A stretch of 64,000 bases of DNA from Vicia villosa. Lineage: Eukaryota; Streptophyta; Magnoliopsida; Fabales; Fabaceae. The notes beneath the pieces were generated by a model. It saw nothing but the letters and a program-made list of their open reading frames with translations, had not been told where the DNA came from and did no database searches. Numbering within the stretch: position 1 is the stretch's first letter; each line of letters begins with the position of its first letter. The DNA lies in assembly GCF_029867415.1 (NCBI RefSeq), contig NC_081181.1, forward strand, positions 75,612,144 through 75,676,143, in the 5' to 3' direction. Shown piece after piece: positions 11,232-23,706 of the stretch. The translations under genes and the position numbers were made by a program.

Positions 11232-13614
11232 TGTAACACCCCATACATAACTGACTAGTATATTATGCATGAAACGTTAAAATTGATATTGAGTACATAC
11301 AAAAGCTATAGATATAGAGAGATCCATATAAAATACAACATGAAATTCTACTAAGAATTACAACACATGTGTCTTCAATGGATCTGCACAGCGGAAAATG
11401 AGATCTGACGAGGTCTCCGAGCCATCACTACTTTAAGCCGTCAATCCGAACCTTGTATCTGTCAAACGCTACTAAACTGCACCTGAAAAAAAATATAAGT
11501 TGATTGGGGTGAGATTACTAAATCTCAGTGAGTCCTCCAATCCTATGGGTCCACTCGGTTCTACAGGGTACATGCATCAACAAAACCGAATCCACCATTG
11601 ATCCGGGGTTTATCCTCACATCCGGTACAAGTATGGAGAAAACAAGTGACTCGTCCACCATTGGACTTGCCTAAAACAAATACACATTGTATAGCAAACA
11701 AGTATGCAAACCCGCATCCATATACGGGGAATCCAGAAGTGTAACAACCTCGGCTAGATTATGGAATAAATGCATCCTCGATGAGTAACCTCCTGCCTAT
11801 TGTCAAGGGACTTGTACAAGCACACTGCAAGACGGTTAAACGGGTTCGCACAAGCCTAAGTGGCCGCGAGATGACCTTAGCCTAATTGGCGTCATTGTCC
11901 CGTTAACCTTCTTCACGCTAGTGAGTTACGCCGAGTATAAACCGCCACCTTGACGCCTGAGCCCATCGGGCGAAACCCTAGTATTAGTCTACGTGACTTC
12001 ACAAGAGGTGAGTTACCTCATTATGCATTAGTCTACATGGCCGCATAACCCCACCATACCGAGCACGCAAGTGTGTTAATGCCAAGTGAGTAGAACCCCG
12101 TACGGAAACTCACGAGCACACTGCAACGGTAGCTCAGATGCACACCATATCGAACAATACACATGAACAGGTTATTCCATTGGACTACACGGTCTGAGAG
12201 GGCTCATAGACTACATAGTCGGAGCAGCGTCCCAATCTAGCCTTCCGGCCACTTTGATTCAAGCATACAGAAATATGACGTAATGTCAAGGTCACAAACA
12301 ATACAATCAAACCAATCGTTTAACCAAAACGACAGTGTCCTCATATTTTCATGTATAGCACATAATGATATAACATAGCAGTTAAGGATAATGAAGTAAA
12401 TTCGGTCTAAATATACATAATTCTCATGTTATCAGTGTCGCACTTAATTGAAGGTGCATCAGATATATCAAAAAATATATTATTTAGACATCGAGACTAA
12501 TTTTCCTAGATAGTACGTCTCGTTAGCTTTCTAACGGTATATGGTACGCGTCAAACAGATATACAAAGTGGGAGTTATGAATTTTCGAAATTCTGAAAAT
12601 TCTGCTCAGCATGCAGAGTAACGGGTTACTTCATTTCAAGTAACCGGTTATTTCAGCCCATAATCCATTTTTTTCACTTTTCGCTCCCCGGTAACCGGTT
12701 ACCTCATCCAAGTAACCGATTACTTCACCTGCAGAACCCAAAATTCTGCATTTTAAAGCTTCTAAACCAATCTCAAATACTTCTAATTGATTCTAAGCAT
12801 CACCTATATCATTTCAACGAATTTTAACATGCAACACTGATCAAGATATACCAGCCAATGGCTAATAAAAAACAACTAACAATTAACACAATTAACATGT
12901 TAGTGACAAGAATTTATGATTATCTCTCACAATCCCCAAACCCCAATTGTCCCCAACATGCAAAATCCCAAAGCTTCTATCTAAGGACTCATCTTGGATT
13001 AATAGAGGTTTAGATGGTGTTAATGCAGCCTTTGAACTCTTATCTTACTCAAACTTCCATCTCCATTAGCAAGAAATTCGTAGCTCACCTTCATACACAT
13101 TCAGCATTGACCACCCAACTTCAAACTCGATTTTCTCCTTCAATACGACACCCATGGGTGCGAACCATATGTGCAAATCGAAGAGAATTTTGTTAGCTTT
13201 CCAACGGGACCATAATCGCTACGATCGGAGTTACGAGCAGGGAGTTATACCTGATTTAGTGGAGCTGCACTATGGAATACGAAAATGGAAATATGAACTT
13301 CTTCCTCCTCTTGCTCTTAAGTGATTCTTCCTTTCTTTCTCCACAAATTCTGATTTAGAAAGTCCAACACCAAACAATGCCTTAAGTTCTCATGCAAGTG
13401 ATGCTTATTGTCCAATTTGCCCCCTTCAACTAATCTTTATTCGCAACATTGCCATTATGTTCATATCCAACCAAATCCCTTAAATTCTAACTAGTCCACT
13501 TGTTCTTATAATACTCCTAAGTAAATTAACATAAGCCAATACCAATGTGCCTTCTAATCATCACTTAACCAATTAAATGATAATTAACTTATGTCAGAGA
13601 ATCGGGGTATTACA
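11232..13614 (-). repeat. Gypsy LTR 2 (5' LTR)
   Basis: 2383 bases, the same length as LTR 1, with scattered substitutions and small indels. The palindrome cluster recurs at 12617-12726, with point changes in two palindromes. Confidence 0.92.
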
Positions 13615-15804
13615 TTCTCCCCCCTTTAAATTGAATTCGTCCTCGAATTCTTTCCGGTCACCACAGAAACAACGTGTCCAAATCTATACCAACCAGGGGA
13701 TGAAATGTTCCTTACATTTCTCTTCAGATAATCTCACTACTCTGTCTGAGGGTCATTCCATACGAAGAGATATAATCTGCCAAATACTTGCATCCCACTA
13801 TACATGATCAGAAACTCTAATCCTCACGCAAACCATCTCTGTAGATACTTCGTCTTGACATACCCGGGGAAATATCCTTCCAGGGTCCTTAACCTTCACT
13901 GCTCTGCACTAAAACCCCAGAACTTCAGAAACCCTAGTAATCCAATTATGTTGGATATCCTTCGTTTCACTCTCTAGTGTGTTCACCCTCGTTCAACAAA
14001 CATTACTGATTCACTCAGCTCCTTGAAATACCTCCCACATGAGAATTACCACCACAAAGTCACTTCTGCGATAACACTTCAAGTTATTCTCCACTCGAGT
14101 CCATACAATGTTATTAGGTGATCTCCAAATTCCTTGGTCTTAACCTCTGGTTCCCAAAGTCTTAGGATGATTGTCCCAAATTTACCTTTACTTATACAAC
14201 TGAATCTCCTTACTTTAACCCTTACTCCAGTTTAGACATAACAACTGTCACCGTAAACCGCGAAGGTGTAATCATCTTGCAACTATAGCCTTGACATTCG
14301 AAAACTTCGAACAAGATTCTACTGATAAGACGCGAAATTCAACAACTGACCTGCAACCATTATACCATTCTTCATGTACAATCATAGTACACAAGGCATA
14401 ACCACAAAGAACTTGCGCCAACTAAATGTCCTCTCTAGCCTTCAGCATTTCGACGGTCTGATACTCAGTCCAACCCTTGTGACTTGCAAGCTAAACTGAT
14501 GACCTACAAACATTGGACCTCATGCCATCCACAAAAATGTATTCCCAAGCTGGTCCATTGACAACACCTCTCGAGTTATGGTGATCCTTGAGAGACCAGA
14601 ACGAACGAAACGCTGCTTCGACAATTTCCCTTAGGAAGATACTTTCATCCCAACATAAAATCCTACAAATAGTCCGTTCGTTCCTACCTCATACTTATCT
14701 GATTCTTTCTCGATCCGTTGCGCTACTCTGATTCCAACAATTCACACACCTTGAAATCCTCTGAGTCACGTTATATCCATAATTCACTTAGTTTCCATTA
14801 ATACACAATAATTCCTTATCTACAATTGTCCAATTACAACATGTACCTGAACTTCACGCGCACTCCTTGCCAACTATTCCTCGAGGTTGAGTACTTCTCA
14901 AAATCAAGTCTCTATATACTTTATCATTCTGGGCCAGGTCCATTCAACACGTCTTCAGTCACACACTACAGTTCCATAACGTCGAAAGCCAAATACTCAT
15001 TGACTTAGAAATCGTCCTTCGTTACTGATTCCCATAGTGTATAACCGTTATGCCTGTCATTCCAACAAATCTTGTTGCTCAACCGGTATATCGAACCCTT
15101 CACAATGTACTGCAACTCCTGATAACTCTAGCAGTTTTACACAAATTCTACTCAACCATACACCTTCATTCTCTTTGCGTAGTATCACCTCTGATAACTC
15201 GTGAGACTTACTGATATAACAATCCTCTCATAGCCACACTCCATTCACACAGTCATCTAATGTATGTTCCACCTCTGAATCAGACACTAAACTGACTTCC
15301 TCGGCGGTCGCATCCTTCATCGCGGTACTTCCAACGGTCTGAGTGTAGCCACAATGCAAGAAATTGCACTTTGAATATCTCTCCTATAGACTCCTCAGAA
15401 GTTCTCAAACCAAAATGTCTATGCTTTACCAAATTGACATTTCTTCACTCAGAGTATCTACAGACACTCTACCAGATATGTCACACATCAAACTAGTCCA
15501 AGATACAATTCGCATATTCTATCACCGATCGCCAATGGTACATGATAGCCACTCACCATGCTGACCAGGATATCATGACCGCACATGAGTTCCACTCTAG
15601 ACACTCATGCAAAAATGTCCAACTTAACACTTCATGAAACGAGAACGTCCCCAAGGTACAATCTTTTACTAACTCACGCGATCACGATCACTCAGAGTCT
15701 CCATAAGTATAGGATTGGATCTTGATCCATTTCACCATCGTCTGCCTAGTTATTCCTTTACTATCGAGCGCGACATATGGATCCTCATCCCACATTCCGT
15801 ATGA
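13615..15804 (-). mobile_element. Gypsy internal region 2, truncated
   Basis: Matches 7600-9790 almost base for base, then joins at CCGTATGAG|CGCAAC directly to LTR sequence. No gene. Confidence 0.9.
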
Positions 15805-15978
15805 GCGCAACAATGCCATTATGTTCATATCCAACCAAATCCCTTAAATTCTAACTAGTCCACTTGTTCTTATAATAATCCTAAGTAAATTAACATAAGC
15901 CAATACCAATGTGCCTTCTAATCATCACTTAACCAATTAAATGATAATTAACTTGTTTCGGAGAATCGGGGTATTACA
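15805..15978 (-). repeat. Gypsy LTR 3 fragment
   Basis: The last 174 bases of the LTR, corresponding to about 7426-7599 and ending GGGGTATTACA, then the GTACT duplication. Confidence 0.9.
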
Positions 15979-15983
15979 GTACT

Positions 15984-18030
15984 GGTATGGTATGTTCAGT
16001 TCTCGTGAATTATTTACAAATTTGAAAAATTAAGGTATTGTGATGAAATAAAGAAAAATTAAATAATATATTAATTATTCATAATCAAAATAGTTTATTA
16101 TTTTTAAAAGAGATAATATTTGAATCAATAAAAAATTTGTTCCCATTTACAAAAAGAAACGAAGATTCTCCTATTTGGATAACTCTTATTTTTTCATACA
16201 GATATTTATTCAATTATTATTATAGTTGTATACATAAAATTCAATGATTAGCCTTTTTTTTTTGTATTTAGCTTAAATTTTAATATTTCAATATTATATA
16301 TAGATAAATATGTATTAATCATTGATGATGTTGTTCCCGTTAAAATTTTAAATTTTATAAATAACAAAAAAATTGTATGATTAATAAAAAATATCATACA
16401 ATTTTGATACTATTTATTCATACATTACTTATGTTTCATTCAATTAGTATTTATATTGAAGTTCATTTCATTCATTTAGATTATATGCTTATTTTGTACC
16501 AAAAAATATGCGATTTTACTATCAACTTATAGATTGAAAACTCTATACACTATTTTATAATAGTAATAAACTATCTTGTTCCCGTTCATAAATATATAAT
16601 TATTTGTTATGCGATTCTCATATTTAATATTTCATTGTCCTTTCATTGTGAAAATATCTTTCTTCTTAATTTAAACCAAGTCACAACCTCATATAAAATT
16701 ATAGGCTATATTAAAACTGGAAATCAATATATTTGATTAAGATATATTGAATTATTTAAAGTTATTTAAAAAAAATTATTCTATATTTATATTTTTAAAT
16801 AAAAGTATATATTGTTGAAGTAATTGATTCAACTAATGACATGAATATTTTTCTGTTTTTGTTTTTTCACAGTATCAGTAAAATATTCTCACCCATAATA
16901 CTCGGCTCTAATTATAATTAGAGAAGTTAAATAATTATTATTCAAGTAAAATTAAAATAATAAAATAATTTCTAATATTAAATATAATTATTATAATCAG
17001 TTTTTATTGTATTGTAATTAATCCATTATAGTTAGAGAAGTTGAATAAATATTTTGTGTAATGTTTTATCCAATTTTCTCCTCTTTTTTTAAATACTACT
17101 CACAATTTGTTAATAGTTGCGGATAAAGAGCTTTGTTAATAGTTGCGGATAAAGAGCACTAAACCTGTTTAATTTGCGGATTTATGCGTAACAATTAAAC
17201 AGAGCGCGCAGAGTAGCCATCATACTCAACTCTAAATATATTTAGAGAAGTTAGATAATTATGTTTCAAATTAAAATAAAATAAAATAATATGTTCTAAA
17301 ATAAAGTCCATAAATTATAACGTGGATTTATTTAAATTTATCACCAATATATTTAGAGAATTCATATCATTAGTTATGTATATTTAAATAATAAAATAAT
17401 TTATAAAATTAATCTTTATTAGTTATGTATATTTATTTCTATTCATATTACAAATAAAATGTAATTGATATTAAAATATAATCATGATTTATTATAGCTC
17501 ATTAAATATTTATATAAATTTTAAAATTTTATATTTAATTATTAATTAATAATTTTTTGTTACGTATTTGTTTCTATTCATATCACAAATCACAAATAAA
17601 ATAACAATAAACTAAAAATAGTTATACTAACTATCAAAAATAGTTATTTATCCAAGATTTCTAATATATAAAATCATTCAAATTTAAAATATTTCATATA
17701 TAGATTTCTCCAAAATAGAATTTCATTATATATACTTATAATTTTAATTATAAGACATAAAATGTTATATTTGGATAATATATTCATGTAAATGTCATAA
17801 ATATACATTCAATACTATTTATTTTCATTATTTATATCACCTATTTATATCATAAATATACATTTAATCCTATTTATTTTCATTATAATGTTATCAATTA
17901 TAATAGTGTTAAAATTTATTTTTATTTTCATTTATCAAATTATCATCAATTGCATTAAATACATGTAGCCACAATCTCAAATTCATAAAATAGACATTTT
18001 TGTAGATATCCTCGGGTGAGATAACATTTC
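15984..18030. other. AT-rich Helitron interior with two perfect palindromes
   Basis: No gene. Perfect 18-bp palindromes at 16906-16923 and 17230-17247 lie in repeated contexts (each followed by AAGTTA..ATAATTAT). A 23-base direct duplication of GTTGCGGATAAAGAGC type lies near 17113-17158. Confidence 0.6.
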
Positions 18031-20293
18031 TTGCATTTGAAAGTTCACTATAGAAAATAACTTGTGCAGTGTTTCAAGTCAAATAACTGGAACCCAAATG
18101 AAGGAAGTATAATTCCAAAGAAGCTTACAACAGAAGGTGCACAACAAATGAGATTTTTTTTCATTTCATCATCATGTATATCTATGGATCTATGGAAGGA
18201 GGACTGTTGCAGGAATTTTCTTCATCATCATTGTCATCAACTTTGGAGGCTTAACATTGATTTTGAGACAATCATCAAGGTGTGGACCCATACCGCTATC
18301 AGCATCGTCGCTATCAATATGAAGTACTTCGTTTTTTTGAGCACAATAGAGGTTAAAAGAAACATGTGCAATCAGACCTATTGCACCATACATGCACTGC
18401 TAAGCTTCCAACAACCACTTTCGAAACGGGACGCTACGCGGCAACGCCAAAACCTACACTATTGACACAAATCATAGTTTCTTTTATAGTGAAATCTCAA
18501 TATATATAATAATCAATTTAGATCAAAATTGGGTCATCAAAGGATAATAGAAAGTAAAAACAAATTTATAATGATTGTTTATTAATCCTTGTAACAATTT
18601 CGACATTTGTAACTGAAAATCAACATCTGTGTGGATGTTTGTAGATGAAGTTTTGAATGTCTTGTTATCCTAGAAAAGAAAAATAGGAACAATAATTAGA
18701 ATAAAGACATTCCATGTATAAAGGAGTGGTTTAAAGAATTAAAATAAAGCACAATTAATATCAAATGAAATAGTATCTAGGCAAGTAATGATTAATCATT
18801 TCACATGTGATAAAATGTTATTATAATTACTCTTTTGGTATATAACTAAATCTAAATGACATTTCAATGGCAGGTGTTTCATTGTGGATCAGAATTCTCC
18901 CGTGTTTCATTGTGTTCAATGCTGCCCAAATAACAGTGAGGCCAATATACATACACAATAATAGTCAAAGTGCTATAACACTTCTATAGTTGCAACAACA
19001 AATCATATATCACGAAACAATAGCAATCTGTTAAAATTCCACTACATTGAAGTCGCTAGCCAATAAAACGTATCAAACATAAACTAAACAACCTAACATC
19101 TCAGAACATAAAAATGAGTCTTAATATAAAACATTGCACCTGTTAATAAAAATGGTTACTCGATTAAGTAAAACGAAATAAATACGAATAACAGAAGAAA
19201 AACATATATACCCAATTCGATAAGAACACAGTCCCTTCGTCGAGAGCCCGAACTTCATCTTCCAGCTTGGATACCAACTTTTCTATGTCATCCTATATAT
19301 AGCTCAACAAAATATATTCAATCAGTACAACATAATCGTAACAAAAGGATCAAGATTTACAATATGGAGTAGAAGGGGATGGATTAAGAAACTATCTTAA
19401 AACTATTAGCAACAGTGTAAAAAAAAAGGGCAACATGAAATGTAAGCATTATTAACGATACCTGTTACAACCTCTGTATCAACAGCAGCACCCGCTCCAC
19501 AACAACTTGTCTTATACCGGATGAAATAAAATTTCAGCAGCACACTTTTTCTGCAGTTGATGCTTCCATATCTTCCAATTTGAAATAAAAAAGTTGACAA
19601 ATTACAAAGGAAAAGCTAAGAAAAATCGAAATAAAAAAACAAAAACAAACAAACGAAGAGATTGAGTTTTCATACCATCCTTGCAACAAATTGAAAAACA
19701 TCGAAATTGCAGAAAGAATCAAAATGAGGTTTGCAGAAAATTGAAAAAGTCACACATCAACCGTATCGAATCCGAGACCACCAAACTTGCCACCGAAAAC
19801 GTAGCATAATTGATCTACCACCGGAAAATCGCACCCCTGAGTAAAACCGATGAAAATGTCAGATCCCCAACAACGTCGGAAACCCCAGATTCGTCGCCGT
19901 ATCATATATTTTGGTTGGTACCCTGTTTCTCCTTTTTGATATCGTAGATTCTCCTTTTGAAACGATTATGAAACTGTTACTTCAATTGCATGAATATAGG
20001 GAAGATTGGAAGTGGAAAAGGGAAAACAATAAATCACAATGATTTGGGTGGAAGCGGTTTGGAACGTGGATAGGCAGAGAGAGTAAAGAATGTGTAACTG
20101 CAAGATCATGAGAGGTTGAGAAGTTGAATGCAGAGAAGTTCAATGATCAAGGAAGAAACTGACGCAGCCCACAATTAAAACTAATGATCAAAAGGCAAAA
20201 ATTGGAAGAAATGATGTGTATTATTGTGGGAAGAGATGCTGATGTGGCATAGCTTAGAGATGAGCAAATGGTAGACTTTTCTTATATGATAGA
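18031..20293 (-). other. 5' portion of the Helitron, less AT-rich, gene-like but unrecognised
   Basis: Base composition is closer to transcribed DNA. On the minus strand short open stretches (about 67 codons at 18190-18393, about 64 at 19406-19600) look like exon-sized pieces. I recognise no domain. Captured host gene fragments are possible, since Helitrons often carry them, but the sequence alone does not establish it. Confidence 0.35.
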
Positions 20294-20360
20294 TTTCTCT
20301 TTCCTCTTAACAACAATTTAATCTTAACATTTCCTTTTTAAATCCGATGGTTCTTATTCA

Positions 20361-20475
20361 TTCTCCAAAGGCCTAGAGGTAGAAAGGACATTATTAGCCC
20401 TAAACGAGGTTTTAGAAAATTAGGAAGGTCTCTGACTAAATTAAGTTGGTTCAATTGAGAGATCCTTCTCATAAT
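20361..20475 (-). pseudogene. Copia GAG-pre-integrase fragment
   Basis: The minus strand resembles the SIRE-like copia region around LNLVRGLPN and KNVVSTSRPLEL. About 45 bases that encode the CEAC segment in the other copy (23489-23647) are missing here. Confidence 0.7.
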
Positions 20476-20480
20476 GATAT

Positions 20481-20539
<59 letters not shown>

Positions 20540-21503
20540 AAAACACTTCTGGTTAGTTCTAACCTCATGCCTTTCATAAATTTTACTAATGTTATTACAT
20601 CAAAATATTATAGTGCTACCTACTTTACATCATCATGTGAAAGAGGATTGCTTGTCATATCATGACTATTATAATGCACTTGGGCTGTGAGATAAAATGG
20701 TGAAAAATATTTGTAAAAATAAATTCAAATTTTATCATTAATTTAAATTAAAATTTTATGAATCATATTTGATGTGTAACAAGATTATTCATAATTGTAG
20801 TTAATGTATTATATCTTTTAAAATTATTTAAAAAAAATCAATAACATGGTCAATTTATAAGATTTAATCAGATTCAAATATATAAAACAAATATTATAAA
20901 TTAAATATCTTACTTTTTATGTAATAATAAAATATTGATTAAAATAGTAAAAATAAGATAATTGAAAATATAAGGTGAAAAATGATAAAGCGTAACATGA
21001 TAAATAAAAAATTAAGTCATTATTGTTTATAATATAAAATAATAAAGTAAAAAATGATTAAAAAAGCATAAGAATTAAAATTAATGAGACTGGATAATAA
21101 TATTATATTTTGCAAACAAAAATGGAAGAGTTGATTAGGATTTAGGTTCGAGAAGAATTAATAAAAGAATGAAAGTAAAGAAATTCATAAAATTGAGAAA
21201 ATAAAGAGAGAGAAGTGAGAATAAGAGAGAGATAAGAGGGTTGAGAAAGATAATGAAAAAGGTAAGAAGTAGTATATAGATTGAGTATGTGGTTAGATAA
21301 TCTTTTATTGAGAAGGTAATAAAAATAATTAATATTATATTATGACTTTGATATATCAGTTTCAAAAAATAGTGTAGAAAGCATATAAAAAATAATGAAT
21401 AGGCTTATAAATTAGGTAACAAATGAAAGAAGTACAATAAGTGCATCCATGTGACAGCCTAAATGAGTAGTAGGGCATAATTGAAATTTCTAGATTTATC
21501 AAT

Positions 21504-21519
21504 TTTCTTATATGATAGA
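21504..21519 (-). other. Helitron 5'-end motif in block B
   Basis: The minus strand starts TCTATCATATAAGAAA, as at the proven 5' end at 20293, and is followed by host-like T21520. The copy in block B' ends at 24686. No partner 3' end was found, so this is a fragment. Confidence 0.45.
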
Positions 21520-21886
21520 TATAACTTAAATTTATTTTATACATTTTTATTAATAATATAAAATAGATAAATTAATTTTAGAAAATGAGAATAATAAATA
21601 CATATTTTTGAAAATTCAAATAGTAGTCTGCAGCATTAGAAAAGTAATGAATGCTGATTCAATAGTAAAAAATTTATTATTTTTTGTGATAATTTCATTT
21701 ACAAAAAGTATATAAATATATCATTAATTGTATTTTAATATATATATAAAATGTATCATTAAGTCTATTTTAATATATAAAATGTATCATTAATTCTATT
21801 TTAATATATAAAATATATTATTTTATATATTATATATTTAGTTTCTTTTTGTGTCTATTTAATTATATTTTGTTATTATTTTCCTT

Positions 21887-21893
21887 TATATAA
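21887..21893 (+). promoter_or_regulatory. TATA box of GASA-like copy 2
   Basis: TATATAA, 60 bases before the start codon, in the same position as in copy 1. Confidence 0.55.
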
Positions 21894-21952
21894 CTCTGCC
21901 CCCAACAAGAGGCTGTGCATAAGAACAAGAGTGAAAGACAAAACAAACCATA

Positions 21953-22439
21953 ATGACTAAATTCATTTGTTCATTTTTTCTCATGATTGTTTTCATTTCT
22001 GCGATCCAAGATGCCTATGTAAGCAATTCTATCTCTCCATCTATTATGAATCTTTGAGTTTTCTGATATGAATGGCAATTGCTTCAAATAATCTCAAAAA
22101 TTGTTTATTGAGTTATTTGTTTTCCCCTTAATATACTAACCCATATTTACTTTTCTATTTTTTTATAGGCAGGTGGAGAAGGATCACTTCTTTCTGAAGG
22201 TAGTAATTTAAATTAATTTTTGTTTTATTATTTTTTTAAAATTATGTTAATTTATTAATCTTATTCAAATTCAAACATTAATTTTTTTAGAATGTGAGAG
22301 GGAATGTGAGAATCGTTGCTCAACAGCTATAGACAAGAAAGCATGTCTAACCTATTGTAACATTTCTTGTGAAAAATGTTTTTGTGTTCCATCTGGAACA
22401 TATGGTCATAAGGAAGAATGTCCATGCTACAACAACTAG
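21953..22439 (+). CDS. GASA/snakin-like secreted cysteine-rich peptide, copy 2 (C-terminally truncated)
   Basis: Exons 21953-22018, 22169-22199 and 22291-22439, same structure and splice sites as copy 1. Signal peptide, short linker, GASA domain. Differences from copy 1 include Leu to Phe and Val to Ala in the signal peptide, Gln to Glu in exon 2, Met to Ile, Gly to Glu, and VPSG (the family-typical Ser) in place of VPCG, so ten cysteines remain. Cys VI is Ser here too. The same TAG after CYNN (22437-22439) truncates the protein, yet ten codons later the ancestral end KCP plus a stop codon (22470-22472) is still in frame. The shared nonsense codon shows that truncation predates the tandem duplication. 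Exons and splice sites remain open, so a short functional peptide is possible. Confidence 0.8.
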
Positions 22440-23066
22440 AAAACTAAGAGAGGAACACCCAAATGTCCCTAGTTTCTGTATTGTTCCTGCATGCATAAAT
22501 CCCAGTCAAAGCAATTTATGTTTCTTGATTAATAATAAAAAATAATACTTATATGTTGAAGTCAATTATTGATATTATACAATTTGTGTTGGCCATGAAT
22601 GATATGCAATCATGAAGTTGTCGCATTAAACGTAATTTCTCTAAATCAATAGGAATCTCAATTAAAAGCCTTTTTAAGCTTGTAGGCATCACCTACTAAT
22701 ATAACTCACATAAGTAAAAGAAACCGAAAATGTTGCGATATAATTTCTGCTCTAATTGCATGTGTTCATATTCTTTATGAGATTTAGTTGTGATATTCTC
22801 CGAAGGTAGAGTCATCCTTTGTGTTTCTCTAATGGTTGATGTTATTTAGGGTAGTGTTGTTGTCTTGGGTGTTTTTTTTTCTTCTTGGCAACTCTATTTT
22901 TTGCTTTGGATGTAGTTGTTGTTTGCACTTTGTCGGGCAATTTTTTTTCTATCGGAAAAAATTATTTATTAAAATATTCATGAGACAATTAATATTTCTC
23001 TTTTGATTAATTCAGTAATTGATATTTGTTCCTCTCATCTCTTATTATAAATTACTCCTACTTATA

Positions 23067-23181
<115 letters not shown>

Positions 23182-23418
23182 GGGCATATCAAGTGAGAAT
23201 GATAGGAATAATTATTACTCCTTTGATAAATGATTGAGATTAAGTATTTCATATGTGATTCTTTTTCATCAATTATGAAAAAGTCAAGTGTAAACTAAAT
23301 GATATTTTGTAAAATGTGAATGAGTATAAGTTATATAAGAATGTGAGAATTTAATAATAACCATTGGATTTATATTTGATGATTGAGATTAAAATATTTT
23401 TTAAACTTTTATTAAAAA

Positions 23419-23640
23419 TTTCTCTTTCCTCTTAACAACAATTTAATTTTAACATTTGCTTTTTAAATCTGATGGTTCTTATTCATTCTTCAAAGGCCTA
23501 GAGGTAGAAACGACATTCTTAGCCCTAAATGAGGTTTTAGAAAATTTGCCTTTCTAACATGCTTCACAAAGTGCCTCTGAAGAAAACTTTAGATTAGGAA
23601 GGCCTCTGACTAAATTAAGTTTGTTCAATTGAGAGATCCT

Positions 23641-23706
<66 letters not shown>

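Larger units (their letters stand above)
5217..15978 (-). mobile_element. Three-LTR Ty3/gypsy composite (Tekay-type chromovirus-like)
   Basis: Order on the plus strand: LTR 5217-7599, internal 7600-11231, LTR 11232-13614, partial internal 13615-15804, LTR fragment 15805-15978. Perfect 5-bp TSDs GTACT lie at 5212-5216 and 15979-15983, so the whole block is one insertion. A primer-binding site beside the middle LTR and polypurine tracts beside the left and middle LTRs give minus orientation. The GAGGACGAATTC/purine-tract/TGTAATACCCC arrangement is typical of Tekay-like chromoviruses (from memory of the family). No gag-pol frame survives. Confidence 0.88.
1778..20293 (-). mobile_element. Helitron (non-autonomous as seen), carrying nested insertions
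   Basis: Read on the minus strand the element begins TCTATCATATAAGAAAA (20293 leftwards) and ends with a GC-rich hairpin (1787-1808), a 5-base spacer and CTAG (1778-1781). It sits between host A1777 and T20294, as Helitrons do. The tandem copy at 23412-23426 shows the same flanks joined with no insertion, so both ends are fixed at base level. It spans 18516 bases; removing the gypsy composite leaves about 7.7 kb. No Rep/helicase ORF is present, so it must have been moved in trans or has decayed. Confidence 0.88.
20294..21593. repeat. Tandem unit 1, right part (block B)
   Basis: Aligns with 23419-24737. It contains a copia fragment, an (AT)n tract (20484-20537) and AT-rich DNA without a gene, and joins unit 2 at 21593/21594. 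Confidence 0.88.

Noticed and set aside
5217..15978. Two independent adjacent gypsy insertions
   Set aside because: Only one TSD pair (GTACT) brackets the whole block; the elements share the middle LTR and no TSD lies inside.
18064..18465. 133-codon plus-strand open frame
   Set aside because: No domain, atypical composition, inside a Helitron, and overlapped by an equally open minus strand.
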